Part shown: positions 25,020 through 35,285 of the stretch, piece by piece
Position numbering within the stretch: position 1 is the first letter of the stretch
Layout: each line of letters opens with the position of its first letter
Assembly: GCF_000321225.1 (NCBI RefSeq)
Contig: NW_004450328.1
Location: 1,961,896 to 2,025,895 of the forward strand
From: Odobenus rosmarus divergens
Lineage: Eukaryota > Chordata > Mammalia > Carnivora > Odobenidae
Direction of reading: 5' to 3'
DNA length: 64,000 nucleotides
Notes under the pieces: generated by a model
Told to the model about the DNA's origin: nothing
Seen by the model: only the letters and a program-made list of their open reading frames with translations
Databases searched by the model: none
Translations under genes and position numbers: made by a program

Positions 25020-25345
25020 TAATTAATTTTCTAAATTGTTAGTTTGAAAAAGCATTGATTTCTCAATCGAATTCCATTTACTCCCAAATACGAAAGGCTG
25101 TCCTTTAAGAAAATGACAATTCACTCAAAGATAGGCTGGTGGGAGTCTCTGATTGCATTTTAAAGATTCTCCTTTAAAAACCCGACCCTTGCCCGTGTTT
25201 CTGGAAGCACGTCTGTTCTGCAAAGGAGGTCCATGGTAGCATCTGTCATACAAACCCTCCGCAGAAGGAACTGTTTCCGATTCCTCTGAGTGAAAAAGTG
25301 ACTTTCTGCGGAGTTACTGCACTTCCTAAATTAGCATCAAATAAA
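25020..25345. other. AT-rich unassigned intronic block
   Basis: The block is AT-rich inside GC-rich surroundings, with no repeat phrase that I recognise and no open frame of note. It may be conserved noncoding DNA. Conservation cannot be judged from one sequence. Confidence 0.3.
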
Positions 25346-25769
25346 TGAATGAGGCTTTCCTGCTCTGCGACTGCTGTTTCCTGGCGGGGCCCCACGCTAG
25401 GAAACTCACGGCTGTAAACGTCATTTTCCAACTCCTGACACCATAAACGGGAGCCCCAACCCATGACCCACGTGGTGAGGCAGCCATGGCTCCTCCCAGC
25501 CCCTGGGGGACTCGGAGAGCACTGGGGGTGACGCTGACCGAGGGGCCAGAGCTGGGTTGGGTGTGATGCCTGCCAGACCCCACAACAGGAAGGGCTGCCA
25601 TGACTCCCAGCCCTGCCTTCCGCTGGTCAGACCAAAGAAGGGAAGTCAGCTGTCAAGTCCAAAGGGGCTGGCATGCGCCCAGAATTAAGAGACAGTGTTG
25701 GGAGGGTCAGAAGCTAAGCCCAGGGTAAAGCAGGGGTGAAACAAAGTGAGAGAGAGTCTATAGTTTCCA

Positions 25770-26080
25770 GCTCTGTCATTCACCAGCTATGTAACCTTGT
25801 GTAGGGGACCTCCCATTTCTGTGCCTCAGTTTCCTCAAGTGTAACATAGGCGTAATAATAGCACCTGTCAGAGATTGGTATGAATATCAGGTGTTTCATA
25901 CTTGTGAAGCATCTAGAACAGTGCTTGGCAGGAAGGAGGCCCTGTACCAGTGTTTCTTGAATGAATGAATGAATGAATGCCTGAGACTCACTGTATAGGC
26001 CCTCTAGACAGCACACTTGTCCAGGGACCAGATCTGTAGCCCCAGCACACAGTAAGTGTTCGATATGTGTCAAATGAAAA
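25770..26080 (+). repeat. MIR followed by L2 3' end, sense
   Basis: 25770-25975 has ACCAGCTATGTAACCTTGTG, TGTGCCTCAGTTTCCTCAAG and CTAGAACAGTGCTTGGCAGG (MIR order), ending in a short GAAT repeat. 25975-26080 has CAGATCTGTAGCCCCAGC and ACACAGTAAGTGTTCGATAT, an L2 terminus. Confidence 0.65.
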
Positions 26081-26224
26081 GATGACCACGGATGTCAAGG
26101 TGTGTGGGGGTGGGGCATAAGGCCGGCTGGTGGAAAGGCCTGGGTCTGGGATATGGGAATGAGCAAGAGCAGGGCCGGGTCTGACAACTCGGGAGAGCGA
26201 GTCGTCTACATGAGCCAATATCCA

Positions 26225-28050
26225 AGTCATCATTCATTTATTTATCACTCGTTAATTCAATCTGTCAATGAATATTTATCAAATGTTTTTCGCATGCCAC
26301 ACATTGGTCTAGTGCTTGAGGGCCACTAACACAGACGGACCAAGGCCCTGCCCTCAAGGCTCTCAGGTTCTAGTGGAGAGATCCAGATGACGAGCCCATA
26401 GGTTAATAGGAAAACATCCTGTAGTGAGAGGTGCCATGATGAAAATAAAATAAGACTACGTGACGGAGAGATCCTGGGGGCCACTCAGACTGGGTGATCA
26501 GGGAGGGCCTCTCTGGGGAGGTGATATTTTTTTTTTAAAACATTGTATTTACTTATTTGAGAGAGAGAGAGAGAGCATAAGCAGGGGGACAGGCAGAGGG
26601 AGAAGCAGACTCCCTGCTGAGCAGGGAGACCAAGATGGGCCTGGATCCTGGGACTCTGGGATCAAGACCTGAGCTGAAGGCAGATGCCCAACTCACTGAG
26701 CCACCCAGGTGTCCCCTGGGAGGTGATATTTAAGCAAAGGTTTGAATGGGAGCTGGAGGCAGCCACAGGGATGTCTGGGGGAGAGAACTCCAGTCGGAGG
26801 GAGAGAGGCCTGGCAGAGGCTGAAGGCAAGGGCCTGAGCTGGGGGTGGCAGGGAGAGGAGGCTCCTGCAGAGGGCTAAGGAGAAGGTGTTTGGAGATGGG
26901 TCAGGAAGGTGGGTGGCGACTAGCACCTCGCAGGCCACAGTGATGAGGCTGGCTTTTAGTCTGAGTGTGGCAGAAGCCAGCAGAGGGCAGAAGCGGGGGC
27001 CTAGGTTATGTTCACAGCTCCTTCTGGTTACTAGGTGAAGAGAGAGGATGGAGGAGGGGTGTGGAGGAGGGAGCCCAGCTGCTTGGCCCAGAGCTGCCGT
27101 GTGAAGGTGGAGCCAACAGGACGTGCTCATGGGCTGGACGTGGGGGCGAGGGTACCTGGAGCCTAGGATGACCTCCAGGGTTTCGGGCTGGGCAACTAAC
27201 TGGGCAGATGGTGGTGCCGTCTAAGATGAAGACGATGAAGGAAGGAAGACGTTGGGGTGGGCGGAATCCCATTTGGGCCGTATTAGTTGGAAATGTCTAT
27301 CACAAACCTAAGCAGAGATAGATCAAGCAAGCAGTTGGGTAGACAAGTCTGGGGTGCAGGGAACAGTCCGAGCTGGGGATTAAATGCATGAGTCACTGGC
27401 ACAGGGACAAGGGCCCGGGAGAGACCACCTGAAGAGAGGTTGTAGGAAGAGAAAGCCCCAGTGGAGCCGAGCCAATGTTGGGGCTGAGCAGAGTAGGAGG
27501 CGCGTGCAGAGCAGGCCGAGGAGGGTCCCTGGGCAGCAGGAGGAAGGGCGTGTGGCATCGCCAGGGCCGGGCGAAGTACGCATGCCAAGACGGAGGCAGC
27601 AGCCCATGAGGTCAAAGAGGAAGAGAGAGAAGGGACCGTCGGATTTGCCAATACGCAGGCCACTGGGGACAGACGCTCAGCTACAAGAGGCTGAAACGAG
27701 GAGAGAAAGCTGCCAAGTCATCCCAGAGAAGGCATCAAAGCCCGTGGAGAAGCAGGAAAAAGGGGGGACAGCAGGGTTCAGGGACAGGTGCTGAAGAGGG
27801 GAGGCAGAGAACATTCCCGTGCTCCCCCCAAGCGATCAAGTAGACGGGGGGAGACTGCTGGTCGGAGGAGCCCCCGGGTGAGTGCAGAAGCAGGGCAGAG
27901 AGAAGGCAAGAAGGGCAGGGAAGTTTCCAGAGCTGCTTCCTCTCCACCAAGCAGGGCGAGGCCCTCGGCTGAGAGTGAACCAGCAGGTGTGGGCCCCAGG
28001 GGTGGGGGTGTTTAAGGAGTGAGAGAAGGGGTGGCATAGTCTTTTCGGGG
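26225..28050 (-). repeat. long L2 LINE copy, antisense, split by a SINE
   Basis: Antisense L2 can be followed for about 1.6 kb: CAATGAATATTTATCAAATG, GATCAGGGAGGGCCTCTC, GTGGAGCCAACAGGACGTGC, CAGGGTTTCGGGCTGGGCAA, AGTTGGGTAGACAAGTCTGG, CGGATTTGCCAATACGCAGG. This is unusually long for L2. The right edge is uncertain. All frames are broken. Confidence 0.75.
26530..26716 (-). repeat. carnivore tRNA-derived SINE, antisense, inside L2
   Basis: A T-rich start, TTGAGAGAGAGAGAGAGAG, TCCCTGCTGAGCAGGGAG, TGAGCCACCCAGGTGTCCC. GGGAGGTGATATTT flanks it at 26516-26529 and 26718-26731, and both copies belong to the host L2. Confidence 0.95.
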
Positions 28051-28349
28051 AGTGAGGAAGCGCGGACAAACACACACACTCCGTACGTGTGGGGTCTGTG
28101 CGACACGTGAGATCAGGCAACACGACAGGGACACGCAGGAGCGCCTAGCCATGACCCCGCCCTGGAGGGAGGGGGTGTGGTGGAACCTGGCCCAGGTGGC
28201 CCTTCCTGCGGGACCACTCTGCAGCCTGGGGATGCGGCCTGGGGCACAATACGGAGCAATGATGGTCCCCCCCAACAGGCTTTTGGGACTTGTCCTGCAT
28301 CTGGCCTGCCTCTCTCTTGCAGGGTCTGGACAAATTATGCTGAGGGCAT

Positions 28350-28490
28350 TGCTCCATTTAATTGAGATATCAGGGAAGTAGCTGATTAATTTATAACAGA
28401 GTTTATTATTAAAGATGCTAAGTTACTACTCCGAACGCTCGGAGAGCATTCATGTCTAAATAAATATTCTTGTGTATGTGGGCACAGATC
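28350..28490. promoter_or_regulatory. AT-rich homeobox-motif cluster, possible enhancer
   Basis: An abrupt AT-rich island in GC-rich DNA holds TTAATTGAGATATC, GATTAATTTATAAC and TAAATAAATATTC, with several TAAT cores, and no recognised repeat. A function is inference only. Confidence 0.25.
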
Positions 28491-28624
28491 TGGATTTGCC
28501 AACAATCCCATGCATGTCATGTGGGGACATCACACGGCTGGTGGGGACCTGAAGGAAGCTGAAACCGGATGAGATAGGCTAGGAGGGCAGCAAAGGGGAA
28601 GCCCCTGCTGGGGTGGCCTGACAT

Positions 28625-29420
28625 TCAGTTGATGAGTCCCTGAGCAGATATCGAGTACCTGCTGTGGACCAGGCTCCTTCCAGCTCAGGGCAGGTGGGGG
28701 AAGGGGGGAAGGGGAGGAAGGCCCTGGGAGCAAGCCAGCTGGTCTCCCAATTCCCTGGGGGGGAGGTGGGAGACACAGACACACTGGGGACTGGTGTGGG
28801 CCAGGGCAGCCAAGGGGGAAGGCCGGGAGCCCTTTGGAAGCCCAACTGGGCTCCTAGACCATGCTTGGATGGGAAGGTCAGGAAAGAATGTCACCCAGAG
28901 AAGGTGACCTCCAAGCTGAGAGCTGCAGGCTCAGAGGGACCAAGAGAGTGGGCCCGGCAGTGCAACCAGCTCTGGCAGAGCTCAGAGGCAAAGTGGCTCG
29001 GTGGGCTATTAGGGCCGTGAGGCCAGGCACGTGGGGGAGGGAGCCGCTGGTAGGGGGGTAAACAGGACCCTGAAAAGGTCTGGAGCACTCCTAGGGAGTC
29101 TGGGCTCTGTCCTGAGGTCAAATGGGCAGGAATCACATAACTGTAAGGAAGAAGGCAAGAATCAGATGTGCCTGATCTGTAAGATCTCTCTGGCTGGTGT
29201 GTGGGGGAAGAGAAGGTGGGAGGCAGGGAGCCGGGGAGAGGCAGCCGTAGGTCCCCAGGCGACCAGGACGTGGCCAGGAGGAGGCTGCTGAGGTCAGGAG
29301 GCAGGTGAGCAGGTCGCATGAGGGGTGGGAGTTTGCTGAGATGGATGAATTCCCAGCCGACCCTCGGACGCTGGAGAGTCCTGCCTCAGGAGTGCGGAGG
29401 GACTGGGGGGTAACCAGTGG
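28625..29420 (-). repeat. L2 LINE, antisense
   Basis: GAGTACCTGCTGTGGACCAG, GAGAAGGTGACCTCCAAGC, TAGGGCCGTGAGGCCAGG, GGGAGTCTGGGCTCTGTCC and GATCTCTCTGGCTGGTGTG are in antisense L2 order. It may continue the chain that begins at 26225. Confidence 0.65.
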
Positions 29421-29435
29421 GGCTGACCCACTTAG

Positions 29436-29481
29436 CATCGGCCCTGGAATATGTTCCCACAGAAAGAAAACTTTGAGATTC
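29436..29481 (+). repeat. 46-bp segment duplicated exactly at 31250-31295
   Basis: The 46 bases from CATCGGCCCTGGAATATG to AACTTTGAGATTC recur without a mismatch at 31250-31295, same orientation. Flanks differ on both sides at once. It is not a repeat family I know. See 31250-31454. Confidence 0.9.
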
Positions 29482-29712
29482 GAAAGGTTGGAACTTCATG
29501 ACGCCCATCAGCAGGGAGGCAGACAGGAAAATAAATCCCTTATCTGTAAGTATCTAAAACGTCCAAATGTGTGTCCGGACAGAGACCAAAGGCTGATTCT
29601 GACTGTCCCTCGAGCCCTCTGACCTGGGGAGCACCCCATAGAGTGGGTCCGCTTGTTCTGAAAACCGTGACCAAGAAGCCGAGCTGAGGCTATGTTTAAA
29701 GCTTGCCCAGAA

Positions 29713-29740
29713 CTATTTTTAAAGACCAGGCTATTTTTAG
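29713..29740 (+). promoter_or_regulatory. pair of MEF2-like sites
   Basis: CTATTTTTAA (29713-29722) and CTATTTTTAG (29731-29740) both fit the MEF2 consensus CTA(A/T)4TA(A/G) and start 18 bp apart. MEF2 acts in neurons and muscle (known). A role for GSG1L is inference. Confidence 0.3.
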
Positions 29741-29769
29741 ACAGTCTCCCGAGAACCCAAAGCCTCTCT

Positions 29770-30115
29770 TGGTAGCATATTTCAGGGTTTAAAAAGTTCC
29801 TCCTTACACATAACCTAAATCTTTCCAGCTCCAATTTAAGCTAATTTCTTGCTCTGCCCTCTGAGGACAAGGGGGTGAGCTGGCTGGCTTCTTCTCGAGG
29901 GGATCCTGTGGGAGCTTGGCAATTACCGAGTCACCCCTCAACCTTGTCTGTGCGGTGCTAGATCATTGCCATTATTCTGCCCTTCCTGCAAAGGTCTCCC
30001 TTTCAGACCACTTGAGTCATTAGCATCAGGCTTATTTGGATTCTGCTCATTTCTCTATTTGCCTTTTAAAGTGAAGGGGCCCAAACCAGAGGTAGTTTAA
30101 TAGAGGCCCTTCCCA
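29770..30115 (+). repeat. probable L3/CR1-clade LINE remnant
   Basis: AAAAAGTTCCTCCTTACACA, TAACCTAAATCTTTCCAGC and CTCTGCCCTCTGAGGACAAG resemble the CR1/L3-type mammalian consensus. Such old copies are sometimes kept as regulatory DNA. Confidence 0.5.
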
Positions 30116-31249
30116 TTTCAGGAACTGGGTTTACTGAACCGCCACCAGCCTTGTCTGCCCCAACCACCTCCATCGAGCCCCGAGGCAACGAATGGGCTCA
30201 GACCCTCCCCGCCAGGTGGGGGTCTAGAAGGAGTCCCCAAGGCCATGACCTCAGTTCCTGGTGAGTCTTGCGGTAGCACAGGACAGTTTGGCGGTGGGAT
30301 GATTTCTGACGTTAAAAATCATGGATTTGTGCCCCCAACGGGCCCCAGCGTTCTCTGTTATCCTCCTTCATTTGGGTTACTAGAGAGAAGAGCTCAATGA
30401 CTTTGGAGCACAGATGTCACAGAAGACTGGGAAAACAAGAGTTCAAGTTCCAGCTTTGCGGATTTCCAAAGCCTGCAAGCCGGTGCTCGCTGGAAAGGTG
30501 TGGAAGAATGTGTGATGAAACAGAGGCAGCTTCTCTCCCCTCCGCCTGGACACCAGGTCAAGTGGCCTGCTTGGGGAGAGTGAGAGGAAACGGAGGAGGA
30601 AGGGAGGATAGTGTGTCCCAGGAAAGAATGAAGTCAACTATGCAGACGCAAGCAGAGCAGCCCCTTCCTGGACTTCCCCAGGAGCTGGGGAGGGCCATGG
30701 GGCAGCCCCCACAAAGGGTCCTTTCCCAATCTGAGGGGACAGTAGACAGCAGCAGACATCCTGGCAGTCTGGCTATGTGCATACAGACACAGCCGGTGCA
30801 GAAAGAGTGATGTCCTCCTGGGGCCTGCTCCCATGTGACGCTCCACATGCACTATCCCCATTTCAATGGCCTTGGATGTTCATAAGCACCCCAGACAGCA
30901 GGCAGGCCCTCACCTGCAGGATGATGGTAGGAGGAAGGGGAGCAGGCAGCCCGGCCCGTGCCTGGCTGGGAATGAGGAGAGCAACCTGGAGCCCTCCAAG
31001 ACAGAGCTGGAAGGCACCCCTGACATGTCCACACCCCAAGTCACAGTTCCGGCCCTCTCTCCCGCTGCCTTCTGCATCTCTACCCTAGAAATTCACACGC
31101 CCCAGGAATGTGGCCTTGACATTCTACCCAAGCCCTGGCCTTGGGCTGTGTTTGTGGAGAACAGCCTCAACTCTGGCATGATGCACGATACTTGAAGCCC
31201 CGTCTGCCGACAGGGTGCTTTCCCAGCGGCTCCCAGCCAGCCCCACCCC

Positions 31250-31454
31250 CATCGGCCCTGGAATATGTTCCCACAGAAAGAAAACTTTGAGATTCCGGCC
31301 AGAAGAATAGGATTTGCATTTCAGCTAATGTGACTGGTGGATGGGAGAGTAGCTTTGGGAGGAATGTTCTCAAGGCTGGCCAGGTGTGAGGCGGGGGCCC
31401 CAAACCCACCACAGTTTTCTCTGTGCAAGCCAGGGCCCCTCAGAGGCCAAATGG
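31250..31454. repeat. composite segment: 46-bp direct copy joined to 159-bp inverted copy
   Basis: Bases 31250-31295 equal 29436-29481 exactly in the same orientation. The next base, 31296, begins a 159-bp segment (31296-31454) that is the reverse complement of 33326-33484 with 8 mismatches and no gap, about 95% identity by hand count. The two matched pieces abut with no spacer. No transposon ends or target-site duplication are seen. The simplest reading is one templated insertion made by replication template switching, the two sources being 1.8 kb to the left and 1.9 kb to the right. Confidence 0.85.
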
Positions 31455-31879
31455 CCCAGCTGCTCAACAGAGAGCCTGAGCACCCCCTGTAAGAGCAGGG
31501 TCTCTGAGCGGCGGGCACCAGGCAGAGACAGCCAGTGCGGATTGCTCTCTCAAGCCTCAGAGACCGCTCAACTCTCCACCTGCCCCACTAGACACAGTGG
31601 CCCAAGAGTGAGGGGGCCCTGTCATTGACTGTCCAGGCCAGGACACTTGAGAGGAAAGGGGGTGCAATTATCTCTACCCCGGAACAGCTCGATAACTGTG
31701 GGAGAAGAAATGAATGAGGCAATGAGCCCCCGATCTCTCCAGGGACACCTGCAGATGGCCCCTAACCTTTACCCAGGGCTGTCCCTCTGCTAGGAACCTT
31801 TCCACAGCAGTCCTGGGAGGGTGTCCAGTTCACAGGTGACAGAGTGTCTGACAGGCCGACAGTGGGGGACCCAGGGGCA

Positions 31880-32165
31880 GAATCCCTTCTTTTTCGCCCA
31901 GCTTTCGTTCATCCCACGTGTAACTGTGGAGCACCTGCTAGGAGCCAGGGCTAGGGAAAGACGACTAAGACAGGCGTGGGCCCTGCCTGCTTGCAGCTCT
32001 CGTGGGGGACCAGGACACAGGCAGAGAGCAAAGGCCAAGGGCCAGAGAGTCAGAAGATGGGCAGTGCAGGGCCCACAGGAGCTGACCACTGGAGTTCTCC
32101 GCTCTGAGGGTCTGGGGAGGCGTCCCTGGGGAGGGGTGCTGAAGCTGAGCCTGAAGGGCGAGGAG
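31880..32165 (-). repeat. L2 LINE 3' region, antisense
   Basis: GGAGCACCTGCTAGGAGCC, CTTGCAGCTCTCGTGGGGG and AGGCGTCCCTGGGGAGGGG are in antisense L2 order. Confidence 0.6.
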
Positions 32166-32228
32166 CTAACCCGGTCAGAGCTACCCAAGTGTGGGGCACA
32201 CCTCCCTCGGGTGCTCAAGCTTATTTTA

Positions 32229-32460
32229 GACCAGAAGTTCTAAACCTCAGCACTACTGACATCCGGGGCCAGATAACCCCTGGTCGTGGGGGTGGGCTGT
32301 CCTGGGCTTTTCAGGATGTTTAGCGGCATCGCCAGCCTCTACCCATTCTTTGGATGCCAGGAACATTCACCTCCCCTCTTCCCAAGCGGTGATAACCAAA
32401 AATATCTCCAGAGTGTGGGGAGAGGGCAGCCGCACCCCGGGGGAGGGGGGAACCACTGGC
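32229..32460 (-). repeat. MER5A-type hAT MITE, antisense
   Basis: TCTAAACCTCAGCACTACTG, CAGGATGTTTAGCGGCATC, AACCAAAAATATCTCCAGAG and GGGGGAACCACTGGCTG follow reversed MER5A. A second copy is at 47754-47966. Confidence 0.85.
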
Positions 32461-33121
32461 TGAGATGCTACACAAACATTTTTACAATGGTGATGTTTTT
32501 ATTTTCCCAGTTTTACAGTTCCCTTCTATTTATTGCAAGTACTACTGGCTTTTCATTTCCGGTAGTGATCTGAAGCTTCCTTTCTGAATACATTTAAGTT
32601 TCAAAAAAAAAAAAAAAGTGAGTGATTTAGAGGAAAATGCCAAGGAAGTGATGGCCCCGTGGATGTGGCAGCCTTCGTGAAGGGAGAGGCACACGACAAA
32701 GCGTGAGGACTGGTGGATCGGGTGAGAGCGGCTGCTAGGCGCCCAAGGGGGGCTGTAGGCTGGGGCGTGTCCCATCAGCCACACACCCCGTGGCAGGCTT
32801 GGGAATCTGGGGGCCAAGAAGGGGGGGGTGCGTCCTGGAGAGCACACACTCTCCCTTGGAAGCTCAAGGCCGGCGGTCCTCCAATCTGCCCACCGATTGT
32901 CTCTCTTGGGTTGGGCACCAGAGGAAGGAATCGGCTTAATTTTCGGAGCCCTTGTGGCATCAAAGAGAAGAACCTGTAAACACTAGAGGCATGCTCTTTG
33001 AGGCAAGATGCTCGCATTAGGAAAGGCACCGGGGGCTCTGAAATCACTGGGGGTGGGCCGCTCACCAGACAGTCCCATTTCGCTGTCCTCCTGAAGCCAT
33101 CTGCTCACTGGGGCCTCTGCA

Positions 33122-33240
33122 CAGGTCTCTCCCTTTGGCTTTTCTGTCTCTTTCTGCCTCTGTCTCTTCTTCCGTTTCCTTCTGCCTCTTTGACTCTCTC
33201 TCCCGGTCTGGTTCTCTCTCTCTCTCTGTCTCTCTCCCCC
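33122..33240. repeat. CT-rich low-complexity tract
   Basis: Interrupted (TC)n with CTCTCTCTCTCTCTGTCTCT. It ends CTCTCTCCCCCAG, which mimics a plus-strand splice acceptor but has no supporting exon. Confidence 0.9.
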
Positions 33241-33325
33241 AGGAGTATCTAGTCCGTGCGCCCACGTTCCAGGCAGGAATACTCCATGTGTTCGGGTCTC
33301 ACACAGTGGGCCTTGCCCTCACCTC

Positions 33326-33484
33326 CCATTTGGCCCCTGAGGGACCCTGGCTTGCACTGAGAAAACTGTGATGGGTTTGGGGTCCCCGCCTCACGCCTGG
33401 CCAGCCTTGAGAACATTCCTCCCAAAGCTACTCTTCCATCCACCAGTCACATTAGCTGAAATGCAAATCCTACTCTTCTGGCCG
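33326..33484 (-). repeat. inverted-repeat arm matching 31296-31454
   Basis: The 159 bp are the reverse complement of 31296-31454, ungapped, 8 differences. Key shared phrases on the minus strand are GGATTTGCATTTCAGCTAAT and GGAATGTTCTCAAGGCTGG. No repeat family recognised. The spacer between arms is 1871 bp. Confidence 0.9.
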
Positions 33485-33699
33485 CTTAGATTTCAGTGCT
33501 CTGGGCTGTCACACTTCCCTGTAGTGACACTGGGGTACTATCTAATGAGTTTCACTGCCCAGGAAACTGCCTGCGCCCCAGGCAAATGAGCTGAGCAGCC
33601 GGCTTGCTGCAAAAGCTCCAGAGAGCAAAACCTCTGGACAGCCCTCCCCTTCCTGGGGCCCTCTACAGTTTGCAAAGCACTTGACCATCCTCCCGCAGC

Positions 33700-33915
33700 C
33701 CGGGAAATAAAGGAACGTGTAAGACAAACAAGATCCCTGCCCTCACGGAGCTGATATTCTTAGGAAGGAAGACAGAAAATAAACACACTTGAAATTCAGA
33801 GTTTAATAAATGCTATGAAGGAAAAGAGGTCATGAGGAGAAGTGGGGGAGTTGGTTTGGCCAAGGAAGTAGGGGGCTGGCCCCTTTGGGGAGGTGACAAT
33901 AAGCTGAGGCCTGGG
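33700..33915 (-). repeat. L2 LINE 3' region, antisense
   Basis: CCCTGCCCTCACGGAGCTGA, GACAGAAAATAAACACAC and CCTTTGGGGAGGTGACAATA follow antisense L2. Confidence 0.65.
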
Positions 33916-34002
33916 TGTCAGGTCTGTGCTCAGATTCCGGGCAGGGAGGCGGGAAGTGCACTGCGAGGAGTTGCTGTGGGATCCCGAGGACGGGGTCGCG
34001 GC

Positions 34003-34051
34003 GGGGGGGGGGGGGGGCGGGGGGGGGGGGGGCGGGGGGGGGGGGGGGGGG
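34003..34051 (+). repeat. poly-G tract (runs of 15, 14 and 18 G)
   Basis: Forty-nine bases hold only G except single C at 34018 and 34033. The run lengths are what is written, but such tracts are prone to sequencing and assembly error. It could fold into a G-quadruplex. Long proline or glycine open frames on either strand arise from it. Confidence 0.9.
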
Positions 34052-35064
34052 AGCTGTTGGCCTTGCCTCCTTTGAAGCCCAGCAGCTCCGCTCCCCCTCC
34101 TGCAGGCACCCGTCCTCCTGACCTCTGGCTCAGGGGTGTTCCCAGAGAGGCGCCTCCTGGCCCACCCCGCTCCCGGGACAGGAGCCCAGATGGATCCCCA
34201 CTCGGCCAGGTGACAAGTGGACAAAGCCGGAGTGCGGTGGGACAGCAGAGCTTGGACTTGGGTGCTGTCCCCATCACCCTCCGGGCCGTGCTAAGAGCTC
34301 CCGCAGGGTTAGCATCCAGGGTTGCCTGGGTCTGAGCAAATCTCAGGGAGGAGGGGAGTGCTCGTGGAGGATGGCCATGTGGGGCCCCCGGGAGCCCAGG
34401 GTGCGCCATGACATCACTTCTAGACCTGCACTTCATCACCTTTGCTGCTGTCGGCCCCGGTGTCCCTGCCTGAGACTGTCCACTTGTCCCCTCCGTACTC
34501 CTCTTGGGTGGGAGTGAGTCTGCCTAGCTCTCTTCTGAGGAAGGCCCCGGGAGTCAAAGAGGTGCTCCCATCAGGGCTCCCTGGTACTCAGAGCGGAGAC
34601 CAAGCTGTGAGGCCCCCAGACCTCAGACTGCAAGGAATGAAGGCTCAGCTGGGTTTGTGAGCTGCTGTGGTGCAGAGGCCAGTGAGAGGTGGCTCTCTGT
34701 AGGTCCAGGGGACAGCTGGAGCTCCCCCAGTCGGCCCTGTCTGCCCCAGCAAGGCTCAGCTGCCCTGTTCCTGACCCAGGCCTCCCGGAGGTCAGGTCTG
34801 CTCACCTTCCCTAGGCCTGGCCCAGGAGTGGCCCTGTGTACCCCACCCTGTCCCCCAAGCTTACAGACGCCTTCCCCAACCAAACTGCCAATTCCCTCCC
34901 AAGCAGCTGACTGTCTTCTAGGGCTCTTGGGAATACACCCTCCTAATCACCCCACCCCTAATCACCACACCCCGCCTCCCAGATTAGACCATTTCTCCCA
35001 TCCCCATATACTGGCTGGGACTCTTCCCTCATCCAGCAGACCACTTAGATGCTGTCATGGGGGG

Positions 35065-35225
35065 CAGGACAATATGGACTCTGGAGTCAGACCGCCTGCA
35101 TCTAAATCCTGCTTTCAACGCTTACAGACCATGTGATCTGGGCAATTCTGTTAAATGCTCTGCACCTCAGTTTCCCCACCTGGTTGTAGGAATGAGCCAT
35201 GAGCACGCAGAACAGTGCCTAGAGC
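35065..35225 (+). repeat. MIR SINE, sense
   Basis: GGAGTCAGACCGCCTGCATC, TGTGATCTGGGCAATTCTG, CTGCACCTCAGTTTCCCCAC, GAACAGTGCCTAGAGCATAG. Confidence 0.8.
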
Positions 35226-35234
35226 ATAGTGTGG

Positions 35235-35285
35235 AGTGGATGTGGAGGTGTGGAGGTGTGGAGGTGTGCAGTGGATGTGGAGGCT
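35235..35285. repeat. short GTGGAGGT minisatellite
   Basis: Tandem TGTGGAGG units of 8 bp, with one degenerate CAGTGGA interruption. Confidence 0.85.

Noticed and set aside
29436..29481. The 46-bp exact duplicate as a target-site duplication or transposon end
   Set aside because: The two copies are 1.8 kb apart with no element boundaries, and 46 bp is too long for a usual target-site duplication.
33228..33260. Plus-strand splice acceptor CTCTCTCCCCCAG|GAG
   Set aside because: It is the natural end of a CT-rich tract, on the opposite strand to the gene, with no matching exon.
33832..34439. Frames of about 167 and 169 codons on both strands
   Set aside because: Both exist because the poly-G/poly-C tract at 34003-34051 has no stops. 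Glycine or proline homopolymers, no gene.
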